Below, in pieces: positions 1 through 5,879 of a stretch of 6,848 nt of DNA. Under the pieces are notes generated by a model. The model made no database searches. It was not told the DNA's origin and saw only the letters and a list, made by a program, of their open reading frames with translations. Position numbers and translations under genes: made by a program. The stretch is from Campylobacter sp. UBA1713 (lineage in GTDB: Bacteria > Campylobacterota > Campylobacteria > Campylobacterales > Campylobacteraceae): contig DCIZ01000074.1 in the NCBI GenBank assembly GCA_002317305.1, positions 2,972-9,819 on the forward strand, given 5' to 3'. Positions within the stretch are counted from its first letter, which is position 1. The number at the start of each line of letters is the position of its first letter.

Positions 1-23
1 CAAGCCCCTGCGACCCCGTTCGG

Positions 24-44
24 AATGCGAAATGCGAAATGCGG
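24..44. repeat. Three tandem 7-bp units (AATGCGA, AATGCGA, AATGCGG)
   Basis: Three consecutive 7-bp units are read directly at 24-30, 31-37 and 38-44; the third differs in its last base. They lie in non-coding sequence just left of dispersed-repeat copy 1. Their complement (CCGCATTTCGCATT) resembles the TTCCGCATT/TCTGCATT words in the copy at 6630-6705, so they may be the edge of another, inverted repeat module. No gene in the window would be put out of frame by a change in unit number. Confidence 0.6.
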
Positions 45-75
45 AGTTTATGATTATCAAAAAAGCAAAAATAGA

Positions 76-207
76 CCGCCGTCATTCGCAAGGGTTGCGA
101 AGCCGACCGAAGAATCCCTCGCCTTTTGAGCGAGTAGAATCTTAAAATTCACAAAAAAGCAAATTTTCACAAATTCTGTTTTCCGTTCTCTGTTTTCAGT
201 TTTCCGA
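76..207 (+). repeat. Dispersed intergenic repeat, copy 1 (modules A then B)
   Basis: Module A starts with CCGCCGTCATT (76-86). It contains a perfect 7-bp hairpin (TTCGCAA, loop GGG, TTGCGAA; 85-101) and a 5-bp hairpin (CTCGC at 118-122, GCGAG at 130-134), and ends at TAGAATCTT. Module B (about 145-207) starts AAATTCAC and ends in degenerate TTCTGTTTTCCG words. Positions 145-178 are identical to 1997-2030 over 34 bp. The copy stops 2 bp before the stop codon of the minus-strand glycosyltransferase gene at 210. With the sequence to its left it accounts for the whole 209-bp gene-free start of the window; no gene is seen there. Confidence 0.75.
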
Positions 208-209
208 AT

Positions 210-1115
210 CTACAAACCTAAAACAACGCTCACAAAACTACCATTTTTCAAATTTTTAAAGTAAGTCAGCTTGTGAAAGCTACTTTTTTGGCGAATCGCC
301 TCCCACAAAGCCGCATCAAATTTACCCTTTGCCACAAACTGCAACTCATGCATCTCCGTGTCGCCCTCGCTTAAAACAAACGCACCAAAACACTCCTTTT
401 TCAAAAGCTCGTTAAAAGCTATCTGAAACAAAAAATAGTGCTTTAAACTACTCTCCGCCGCCCAGTAACGCGCCAAAACGTTAAAACTCTCACGAAAAAT
501 TTCGCCACTTTTGACATCGCAAACCATCACGCTACTAGACATTTTCACGCCAAATTCACGCTCCCAGCTAAAATACCCCTCGCTAAATTTGACCCACCGC
601 ATGTAGTCTTTCGGACGCACGCTGCTTCGCTGCGGCACAAAAAATTCTCGCTCAAACTCACACGGATGCGCGCTTAAAAAAACAGTCGCGTCCAGCCACA
701 CGCCGCCGTAAATACAAAGCAGCGCCACACGCAAAATGTCGCTAAAATGTGCCTTTGAGATGGTGCCGTTTTTGTATTTTTCCACTATACATTCAGGCAA
801 ATTTACAAATTCACAAAAATTCTCATCGTTCAAAACCACCTGCCTGTAACCGCCAAATTCACACACGCTTTGCAAACATCGCCTAACGATGGGCGGCGCG
901 TTTTCTTCGCCTTTGTCCCAAAACTGCCAAATGACCCGCTCGCCCTCTTTTACAGAACCAAAACGCGTAGCCAAATTCAAATTTGCCGCCCACTCCTCGC
1001 CACTCATGTAGGCTTTTAGCTCGCTAGCCACTTTTACATGCACTGGCAACAGCTCAAACTTTGCCTTCAAAAAACGCCGCCAACTCTTTACCGGCACGCA
1101 CTTCCACCACTTCAT
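210..1115 (-). CDS. Caps_synth-type glycosyltransferase (capsular polysaccharide synthesis protein family)
   Basis: This 301-residue protein is probably a cytoplasmic or membrane-associated glycosyltransferase adding a sugar to a surface glycan (lipooligosaccharide or capsule). The family call (Caps_synth, related to DXD sugar transferases) rests on an N-terminal VIWQFWDKGEENAPPIVRRC block (61-80) and on the core SDILRVALLCIYGGVWLDAT (125-144). In this family the GGxWLDAT stretch is the nucleotide-sugar/metal-binding region. No signal peptide or clear membrane span is seen; the N-terminus is rich in Trp, Lys and Arg. The ATG is supported by a strong AAAGGAG site (1121-1127) 5 nt upstream, inside the end of the GT25 gene. 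The ATGA overlap with that gene (1112-1115) implies co-transcription and coupled translation. Donor and acceptor sugars cannot be read from the sequence; the family call is firm, the exact pathway is not. Confidence 0.85.
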   Translation of the reverse strand: MKWWKCVPVKSWRRFLKAKFELLPVHVKVASELKAYMSGEEWAANLNLATRFGSVKEGERVIWQFWDKGEENAPPIVRRCLQSVCEFGGYRQVVLNDENFCEFVNLPECIVEKYKNGTISKAHFSDILRVALLCIYGGVWLDATVFLSAHPCEFEREFFVPQRSSVRPKDYMRWVKFSEGYFSWEREFGVKMSSSVMVCDVKSGEIFRESFNVLARYWAAESSLKHYFLFQIAFNELLKKECFGAFVLSEGDTEMHELQFVAKGKFDAALWEAIRQKSSFHKLTYFKNLKNGSFVSVVLGL

Positions 1116-1882
1116 CTATACTCCTTTAACTTCATCAAACTCGGCACAAAAAACATCGCCCACTTGCGAAAACGTTTAAAATATTTTTTCAGTTTAAACC
1201 TCTTTTTTTGTCGATTTTCGTTATTTTGTATGGAACTTTTTAGCCCCATCATCTCGTCCGTCTCTATCAAAACCGGGTAGAGTGCGTAGACGTTGCTCAC
1301 TTCATCGCTGCTTGTATAGTGGTCGTAGGGCTTTAAAAGCCGCCTTGTCGCGTCTAGTAGCTTTTTTGCGCCCGCCTTTCTGACGTAGTAGCCGTGACTT
1401 CCTAGCCCGCCGCCGACCAGCCGTTTTAGGTGATGCCCTTCGCCAAAGTCAAAGTCATAACGCAAAGAAAAAGGACTCTCCACCCGAAAACCATCGTCGA
1501 GATAGACCTGCCGGTAGTGCCCCAAAAGCAGCAGCTCAAGCTCTGGCGGAAAACGCTCTTTTAGTCTCAAAAATTCAAAAAGTCGCTCGTCAAAACTAGC
1601 ATCGTCTTCTATGATAACCGCCTCGTCTAGCCCCAAAGCGAGCATCCTCTCTAAACATGCCCTGTGGCTAAGCGCGCAGCCTATTTCGCCCTTTTTTAGC
1701 GGTTTGCCAAAAATTTTGCTTACCACTTGCGGGTCGCAAATGGCGTTTAGAAATTTCTCGCTAAGCTCTTTGCCCACGACTGCTTCGACTATCTCGTAGT
1801 CAGCACCATATTTTTCGCACAAATTCGAAATGTATTTGCGTCTTTCGACCGCACTTTTTAAATTTATCACAAAGAATTTCAT
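1112..1882 (-). CDS. Glycosyltransferase family 25 protein (LOS/LPS biosynthesis)
   Basis: This 256-residue protein is of GT25 type. The family includes galactosyl- and glucosyltransferases that extend lipooligosaccharide outer cores from UDP-sugars. Family marks in order are FVINLKSAVERR (4-15), GEIGCALSH (65-73), the acidic IIEDDA motif (90-95; the DXD-like metal/donor site), GGGLGSHGYYVRKAGAKKLL (157-176) and a PYDH motif (185-188). Length is normal for the family. The last 35 residues are strongly basic (NRQKKRFKLKKYFKRFRK, then a hydrophobic patch), which suggests peripheral attachment to the inner membrane. The start has an AGGA site (1889-1892) 6 nt upstream. It is the first gene of a two-gene unit with the Caps_synth gene. 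The 197 bp before it holds a repeat copy and no convincing -10 box, so transcription may read through from comF. Sugar specificity is unknown. Confidence 0.92.
   Translation of the reverse strand: MKFFVINLKSAVERRKYISNLCEKYGADYEIVEAVVGKELSEKFLNAICDPQVVSKIFGKPLKKGEIGCALSHRACLERMLALGLDEAVIIEDDASFDERLFEFLRLKERFPPELELLLLGHYRQVYLDDGFRVESPFSLRYDFDFGEGHHLKRLVGGGLGSHGYYVRKAGAKKLLDATRRLLKPYDHYTSSDEVSNVYALYPVLIETDEMMGLKSSIQNNENRQKKRFKLKKYFKRFRKWAMFFVPSLMKLKEYR
1121..1127 (-). promoter_or_regulatory. Strong Shine-Dalgarno site for the Caps_synth gene
   Basis: On the minus strand AAAGGAG lies 5 nt before the ATG at 1115, inside the last codons of the GT25 gene. It fixes the start and shows that the second cistron can be initiated independently despite the 4-nt overlap. 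Confidence 0.8.
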
Positions 1883-1948
1883 AATAAATCCTAATATTTA
1901 TTTTTTGTTTATTTTTTAGTTTTTTAAACTATTCGTTGCTGAAACAAA

Positions 1949-2069
1949 CCGCCGTAAAGCGAAGAATCCCCGCTTTTTGAGAGAGTAGAATCTTTTAAAT
2001 TCACAAAAAAGCAAATTTTCACAAATTCTGCTTTCTGTTTTCCGCACTCTGCTTTCCGTTTTCCGAACT
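1949..2069 (+). repeat. Dispersed intergenic repeat, copy 2 (module A shortened, module B complete)
   Basis: This fills most of the gap between comF and the GT25 gene. Module A begins CCGCCGT (1949-1955), but about 25-30 bp present in copy 1, including the TTCGCAA hairpin, is missing. It resumes at GCGAAGAATCC and ends at TAGAATCTT. Module B is identical to copy 1 for 34 bp (1997-2030), then continues with TTCTG/TTTTCCG words to about 2069, 11 bp before the comF stop. It has the same orientation as copy 1, so the two glycosyltransferase genes lie between direct repeats. Confidence 0.8.
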
Positions 2070-2079
2070 CCGCACGCAC

Positions 2080-2706
2080 TCAACTCTCCGCATCCGCTAG
2101 CACCAAGCCAAACGCCACCACGCCGCCAGCACTTTCGACAGCACGCTTTGCCTCTCGTAAAGTCGTCCCACTCGTTACTATGTCATCTACCAAAATGACA
2201 GGATGCGGTGGCGAAGTGTCCAGCGAAAAACCACGCGGATTTGCCCGCCGAAACTCCAAACTTTTGCCCGAATACTTCACCGAATTTGCCGCGCGAAGTT
2301 TGCCAAAAACGGGCTCGATGAATTCACACCGAAGTGAGCGCGCCAAAACAGCCGTGTGCGAGTAGCCACTCTCGTTTTTGTCGTCCACAGGCAGTGCGAC
2401 AAATTTGCCAAACGTCTCGCGTGCGTTTGCATCTGTTACATCTGTCGCGCTCACGCCCCCACGCAAAACTTCGCCAAAACGCGCAAAAGTCAAATTTGCC
2501 AAAGCACCATAAACAAAGCTCCCGCAAAGGCGATGTTTTGTGTGCAAAAGGTGTTTGACGATTTCGTATTTGTAAAAATAATATACAGAAAAATCGCCCA
2601 AATTTCGCTTGCCCGCCTCGCCGTAACTCAGCCCAAAAAGGCAAGTTTTACACAAAAACCGCCAACTAAACCGACCACAATTTAGACACTTCACGTCCAC
2701 ACTCAC
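2080..2706 (-). CDS. comF: ComF family phosphoribosyltransferase-like protein
   Basis: This 208-residue protein has the ComF layout. An N-terminal four-cysteine knuckle (C7, C10, C19, C22; CxxC-x8-CxxC) fits a small zinc ribbon. A type I phosphoribosyltransferase fold follows, with the PRPP-binding motif VILVDDIVTSGTTL (170-183) and an upstream ALPVDDKNESGYSHTAVLARSL-like region (104-125). ComF-type proteins are needed for DNA uptake in several naturally transformable bacteria and are thought to act in the cytoplasm on incoming single-stranded DNA; that role is transferred from relatives. The start is GTG at 2706, overlapping the exonuclease TGA by 4 nt (GTGA). There is no obvious Shine-Dalgarno site, so translation is probably coupled. 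The cysteine pair begins at residue 7, so a later start would damage the domain. Purine or orotate phosphoribosyltransferases share the PRPP motif but lack the cysteine ribbon. Confidence 0.88.
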   Translation of the reverse strand: MSVDVKCLNCGRFSWRFLCKTCLFGLSYGEAGKRNLGDFSVYYFYKYEIVKHLLHTKHRLCGSFVYGALANLTFARFGEVLRGGVSATDVTDANARETFGKFVALPVDDKNESGYSHTAVLARSLRCEFIEPVFGKLRAANSVKYSGKSLEFRRANPRGFSLDTSPPHPVILVDDIVTSGTTLREAKRAVESAGGVVAFGLVLADAES

Positions 2707-3494
2707 CGAATTCTATTTAGCTCATTTTTTATGTAGGCACAAAAAATTTGCGAGTAGTCCGTCTCCATCTTGCTAAGAAATTTACCCATCTCTATGAGAT
2801 GCCCAGCGTAATCTTCCAAATTCAAATTTCCACGTAGAATCTCAAATTTCAAAAAAAGCCAGTATGTGTTTAACACATCGCTTTCGCAGTAAGCGTTTAT
2901 GCGCGCCATATCGCCACTAGCATGAATCGCCGCGACTTGGTCGCCTGTGGTGTCTAGCTTGCCCGGCAAATTTACCACCGAACAAAGCGCATCCAGCCCC
3001 AGCCCGCTCACCGCCCGAAATGAACTAATGTGGTCGAGCAGATCAAGGTGAAATTCGCCGCCGCGCGTTTGGTAGTTGCACCACTTGTCCTTGCCGAGCT
3101 GTTTGTTTGACGTCTCAAAATAAGCACTCGCAGCGAGGTTGTATTTCATGGCACGAACTAGCAACATCGGCAGGTCAAAACATCGCCCGTTAAAGCTCAC
3201 TAAACGCGGATTGTGCGTGTTTAAAAAGGCGAGAAATTTAGAAATTCGCTCCTTTTCGTCTCGCCCTTCCATCGTGCTAACACGCAAAAATTTGCCCTTT
3301 TCGTCCGCCAAAACCGCCGAAATGGCGACCACTTTGTGAAAGCAAACAGGCAAAAAATCGCTTCCACTCTTTTGCGACTGCGCCTTTTGCGCTGCTACAC
3401 CGACCTCCAAATCACTTCCTTCATAGCCGTAAACCTTTCGCAAATCCTCCGCATCTGGCACGGTTTCACAATCAAAAACACAAATGTAACCCAT
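2703..3494 (-). CDS. DEDDy 3'-5' exonuclease (PolB-exonuclease-related family)
   Basis: This 263-residue protein is a predicted 3'-5' DNA exonuclease of the family related to the proofreading domain of B-family polymerases. The catalytic residues are in place: Exo I VFDCET (D8, E10), Exo II VSFNGRCFDLPML (D107) and Exo III YCESDV (Y202, D206; the YxxxD form of the DEDDy class). The protein is almost only this fold. I chose the ATG at 3494 over a TTG 30 nt upstream. AAAGGA (3500-3505) sits 5 nt before this ATG, and the family core starts at once with MGYICVFDCET; the extra ten residues would be translated Shine-Dalgarno sequence. It overlaps comF by 4 nt, so the two probably form an operon driven from the intergenic region shared with waaC. 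The substrate in the cell (repair, recombination or transforming DNA) is not known from sequence. Confidence 0.88.
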   Translation of the reverse strand: MGYICVFDCETVPDAEDLRKVYGYEGSDLEVGVAAQKAQSQKSGSDFLPVCFHKVVAISAVLADEKGKFLRVSTMEGRDEKERISKFLAFLNTHNPRLVSFNGRCFDLPMLLVRAMKYNLAASAYFETSNKQLGKDKWCNYQTRGGEFHLDLLDHISSFRAVSGLGLDALCSVVNLPGKLDTTGDQVAAIHASGDMARINAYCESDVLNTYWLFLKFEILRGNLNLEDYAGHLIEMGKFLSKMETDYSQIFCAYIKNELNRIR

Positions 3495-3558
3495 ATTTTT
3501 CCTTTTTTTTATCCATATTTTCAAACCAAATTTAACATCTTTTTCAACAAAAATTTCG

Positions 3559-3568
3559 TATTATAGCA
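3559..3568. promoter_or_regulatory. Overlapping divergent -10 elements for the exonuclease (minus) and waaC (plus)
   Basis: On the minus strand 3568-3560 reads TGCTATAAT, a perfect extended -10, giving a predicted exonuclease start near 3553 and a leader of about 58 nt. On the plus strand the same bases contain TATTAT (3559-3564), one mismatch from consensus, placing the waaC transcript start near 3571 and leaving about 20 nt before its ATG. The waaC Shine-Dalgarno site AAAGGA is at 3581-3586, 5 nt from the start. The two boxes share five base pairs, so RNA polymerase could probably not occupy both at once. There is no recognisable -35, as is usual in Campylobacter. Confidence 0.6.
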
Positions 3569-3591
3569 AGATTTTTTTAAAAAGGACTTTT

Positions 3592-4593
3592 ATGAATATC
3601 GCACTCATTCGTCTCTCGGCACTCGGCGACATCATTCACACGAGCATTGTCGTTCAGTTTATCAAAAAAAAATACAAAAACGCCAGAATTACTTGGTTTG
3701 CAGACGCTAAATTTGCCGAAATTCTAGCACACTGTAAAGGCGTCGATGCAGTCATAGCACTTCCTCTAAAAGAGAAAAAATACCGCAAAAGTTACAAAAT
3801 TTTACACAATGCTTTGTCGGATTTGTCTAAAAACGGCGAAAAATTTGACTACATCATAGATTTTCAAGGGCTTTTGAAGTCGGCTTTGGTGGGGAAAATT
3901 TTAGGCAACACTGCAGGTTTTGACAAAAACAGCATAAAAGAGCCACTTGCGGCGTTGTTTTATACAAAAAAAATACCTTGCGACTACAACGAAAACATCA
4001 TCGTTAGGAATCTCACACTCGCAGCAAAAACTCTAGATTTTGACTTTTTGCGAGATGAAATTTTGCAAAAAGAGAGCATTTTTGAGGTTGCAAATTTAAA
4101 AAACGCCACAAACGAAATGGCAAAAAACGCCATCATCATAGCACCTTTTTCTAGCGAAGAGAGCAAAAATTACGCACATTTTGACGCCGTCATAGAGCTA
4201 CTAAAAGCGGGCACAAACCACGAAATTTTCATCAGCACTGGCGGTAAAAAAGAGCGCGAAATGGGGCAAATTCTTTGCGAAAAAACGGGCGCAAAACTCC
4301 TGCCACAGATGAATTTGGGCGAGCTTGTGAGTGTGGTTTCAAACGCAAAAGTGGTAGTAGGAAACGACAGCGGTGTAACGCACTTGGCATGGGCGTGCAA
4401 CACGCCGTCAGTCGTGCTTTTTGGCAACCGCCCGAGCGGCAGAAACGCCTACGCCACAAGCGTAAATTTGGTGCTTGATGCCGGTCGGGCAGTAGACGCC
4501 AGACACATAGACAAAAAGGACTTTTGCATAAACGAAATTTCGCCAAAAAAAGTGGCAGAAAGTGTGCTGGGTTTGCTTATGTTTAACGAGTAA
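3592..4593 (+). CDS. waaC: Lipopolysaccharide heptosyltransferase I
   Basis: The 333-residue GT9 enzyme is predicted to transfer the first L-glycero-D-manno-heptose from ADP-heptose to Kdo of the lipid A-Kdo core, on the cytoplasmic face of the inner membrane. Visible marks are the N-terminal IALIRLSALGDIIHT (3-17; D13 at the position of the catalytic acid in this family), a YIIDFQGLLKSAL segment (87-99), APFSSEESKNY (184-194) where the family has a phosphate-contacting Lys, and the ADP-heptose site VVVGNDSGVTHLAWA (254-268). The LSALGDIIH form and full length favour heptosyltransferase I (WaaC) over II (WaaF). The ATG has AAAGGA 5 nt upstream. A nine-A run lies at 3664-3672 early in the gene. 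In C. jejuni waaC borders the LOS locus and is followed by an acyltransferase gene; here it is followed by ppk2, so the context is different. Confidence 0.93.
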   Translation: MNIALIRLSALGDIIHTSIVVQFIKKKYKNARITWFADAKFAEILAHCKGVDAVIALPLKEKKYRKSYKILHNALSDLSKNGEKFDYIIDFQGLLKSALVGKILGNTAGFDKNSIKEPLAALFYTKKIPCDYNENIIVRNLTLAAKTLDFDFLRDEILQKESIFEVANLKNATNEMAKNAIIIAPFSSEESKNYAHFDAVIELLKAGTNHEIFISTGGKKEREMGQILCEKTGAKLLPQMNLGELVSVVSNAKVVVGNDSGVTHLAWACNTPSVVLFGNRPSGRNAYATSVNLVLDAGRAVDARHIDKKDFCINEISPKKVAESVLGLLMFNE

Positions 4594-4596
4594 AAG

Positions 4597-4619
4597 TAAA
4601 GGGCACCTCTAAAAAACCA
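4597..4619 (+). repeat. 23-bp exact repeat, left copy (core GGGCACCTCTAAAAAACCA)
   Basis: This starts 3 nt after the waaC stop codon and is identical over 23 bp to 6825-6847 in the same orientation. It may be the end of an insertion sequence or MITE, or a dispersed regulatory/terminator motif. No inverted partner was found in the window. Confidence 0.7.
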
Positions 4620-4620
4620 C

Positions 4621-4667
4621 TAAATTTAAAACCACGCGAAAATGGCAAAATTAGTTTTAAAAATTTA
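4621..4667 (+). terminator. Possible weak AT-rich hairpin after waaC
   Basis: TAAATTTAAAAC (4621-4632) can pair with GTTTTAAAAATTTA (4654-4667), leaving a small two-base bulge, and T-rich sequence (TTTTTGTTTT) follows directly. The stem is almost all A-T, so a terminator function is only tentative. Confidence 0.3.
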
Positions 4668-4685
4668 TTTTTGTTTTATCTATAT

Positions 4686-4735
4686 TTTGGTAAAATTAAA
4701 TTTTTGTTAAAAAATTTCAAAACAAAGGGGACAAG
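4686..4735 (+). promoter_or_regulatory. Predicted ppk2 promoter and ribosome-binding site
   Basis: A -10 like TAAAAT (4691-4696) is preceded by TTTTGG in a T-rich stretch, the usual Campylobacter promoter look; transcription would start near 4703. The Shine-Dalgarno AAAGGGGA (4724-4731) lies 4 nt before the ATG at 4736. No -35 is recognisable. Confidence 0.5.
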
Positions 4736-5596
4736 ATGTCTAAAAAAGAAAAAGAACTAAACGCAGAGGCTAACGCAAAAGAGGCAAAAAACGCAAAAAA
4801 AGAGAAAGATGAATTTGTGATGGTTAAGCGAAAAAAAAGCACTGTTGAGTATGAAAAAGAGCTGGAAAAGTTACAGATTGAGCTTCTCAAATTTCAAAAT
4901 TTCGTAAAAGAAAAGGGGCTAAAAGTGCTCATTCTCACCGAAGGGCGAGACGCAGCGGGCAAAGGCGGCTCCATCAAACGCCTCACAGAGCACCTAAATC
5001 CACGCGGTTGCCGTGTCGTGGCGCTAGAAAAACCAAACGAAACGGAGCGAACACAGTGGTATTTTCAACGCTACATAAAACACTTGCCGAGCGCTGGCGA
5101 GATAGTTATCTTTGACAGAAGCTGGTATAACAGGGCGGGCGTCGAGCCAGTGATGGGCTTTTGCACCCAAGAGGAGCACAAGGCTTTTTTGCGCGAGTGC
5201 CCAAATTTTGAAAAAATGATAGTCGACAGCGGGATTATATTTTTCAAATTTTACTACTCGGTGAGCAAAGAGGAGCAGAAAAAACGCTTTGACGAGCGGA
5301 CAAACAACCCGCTAAAACAATACAAACTAAGCCCCGTAGACCAAAAAAGCCAAGAGCTTTGGGACCAATACACCACCGCAAAATACGCGATGCTGCTCGC
5401 CACACACACGCCACACGCGCCGTGGGTCATCATAGACTCAAACAACAAGAAAAACGCACGCCTAAACACGTTTCGGTATATCTTAAACAATGTCGAATAC
5501 CCGAACAAAATCGCACGCGAGGAGATAGACCTCGAGGGCAAAAAAGTCCGCACGGGCGCTGAAGAGATCAGGAAAATGGAGGCGAAATTTAGATAG
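4736..5596 (+). CDS. ppk2: Polyphosphate kinase 2 (PPK2), probably class I
   Basis: This 286-residue, single-domain PPK2 is a cytoplasmic enzyme that transfers phosphate between inorganic polyphosphate and nucleoside diphosphates (ADP or GDP to ATP or GTP, reversibly). The P-loop is GRDAAGKGGSIKR (70-82), the Walker B region is EIVIFDRSWYNRAGVE (122-137), and the lid contains RFDERTNNPLKQYKLSP (184-200). The GRDAAGKGG loop, RTQWYFQRY (105-113) and MGFCT (140-144) are the forms found in one-domain class I enzymes; two-domain or AMP-using proteins differ, but class assignment from sequence by eye is tentative. The first 35 residues are a Lys/Glu/Ala/Asn low-complexity stretch, longer than needed for the fold and probably disordered. 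The start has a clear Shine-Dalgarno site. It is transcribed alone or with the genes to its right; 283 bp separates it from the DUF4230 gene. Confidence 0.95.
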   Translation: MSKKEKELNAEANAKEAKNAKKEKDEFVMVKRKKSTVEYEKELEKLQIELLKFQNFVKEKGLKVLILTEGRDAAGKGGSIKRLTEHLNPRGCRVVALEKPNETERTQWYFQRYIKHLPSAGEIVIFDRSWYNRAGVEPVMGFCTQEEHKAFLRECPNFEKMIVDSGIIFFKFYYSVSKEEQKKRFDERTNNPLKQYKLSPVDQKSQELWDQYTTAKYAMLLATHTPHAPWVIIDSNNKKNARLNTFRYILNNVEYPNKIAREEIDLEGKKVRTGAEEIRKMEAKFR

Positions 5597-5660
5597 GCGA
5601 GGTTTTTTGTGAGTGTAGTTTTGTAGGTTGTGATTTTGGTTTGAAAGTTTGCAGTGAAAC

Positions 5661-5761
5661 AAATTCGTGCAAATTTATGCAAATTCAAATTTTTTACAAA
5701 TTCCGTTTTCTGTTGCCGCTGTCATTTTTAAGCTAGCAAAAGCATGCGAAAAATGACGGCG
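5661..5761 (+). repeat. Dispersed intergenic repeat, copy 4 (degenerate module B then module A hairpin)
   Basis: Three degenerate 10-bp units (AAATTCGTGC, AAATTTATGC, AAATTCAAAT; 5661-5690) run into ACAAATTCCGTTTTCTG, matching module B of copies 1-3. A module A form then starts CCGCTGTCATT (5716-5726). That module is a 13-bp hairpin: CGCTGTCATTTTT (5717-5729) pairs with AAAAATGACGGCG (5749-5761), with one G-U pair and a 19-nt loop. No T-run follows, so it is not a standard terminator. Together with the G/T-rich stretch after ppk2 and the DUF4230 promoter it accounts for the 283-bp gap; no gene is seen there. Confidence 0.65.
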
Positions 5762-5810
5762 TTACACAAAAATTTCTCTCTTAAACAAACGTTTTTTAAA
5801 TTTTAAACTT

Positions 5811-5826
5811 AAATTTACGTAAATTT
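5811..5826. promoter_or_regulatory. Perfect 16-bp palindrome AAATTTACGTAAATTT, candidate operator
   Basis: The sequence equals its own reverse complement over all 16 bp and ends exactly where the extended -10 (5827-5835) begins. It covers roughly -31 to -16 of the predicted DUF4230 transcript, a position where a dimeric repressor would block RNA polymerase. The cognate regulator is unknown. AT-rich sequence makes some palindromes expected by chance, but the placement is striking. Confidence 0.45.
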
Positions 5827-5879
5827 TGCTAGAATCCGCTCTCAAAAACAAAAAAAACAAATTTAAAAAGTGAGCGAAA
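5827..5879 (+). promoter_or_regulatory. Extended -10 promoter of the DUF4230 gene
   Basis: TGCTAGAAT (5827-5835) is an extended -10 with one mismatch to TGNTATAAT; transcription should start near 5842, leaving a leader of about 38 nt. The ribosome site is weak (AAAAAGTGAG, 5865-5874). This is the likely promoter for both the DUF4230 gene and the microprotein gene behind it. Confidence 0.6.

Noticed and set aside
76..2069. Repeats at 76-207 and 1949-2069 as a CRISPR array
   Set aside because: The copies are 1.85 kb apart, there is no regular spacer pattern, and the units are long and degenerate. No cas gene is present.
2356..2685. 109-codon plus-strand reading frame over comF
   Set aside because: It is antisense to the conserved comF sequence, has no motif, and other overlapping open frames in the same place show that the region simply has few stop codons.
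3495..3524. TTG start that would add ten residues (MKIWIKKRKN) to the exonuclease
   Set aside because: The added codons are the Shine-Dalgarno region itself. The ATG at 3494 has AAAGGA 5 nt upstream and starts directly at the conserved fold.
5597..5660. Rho-independent terminator or small RNA directly after ppk2
   Set aside because: The stretch is G/T-rich with few C residues, and no stable stem followed by a T-run could be found.
5254..5688. 144-codon reading frame antisense to the ppk2 end
   Set aside because: It lies mostly opposite the conserved PPK2 lid region, has no family resemblance, and has Ser/Phe/Leu-rich composition typical of a reverse-frame shadow.
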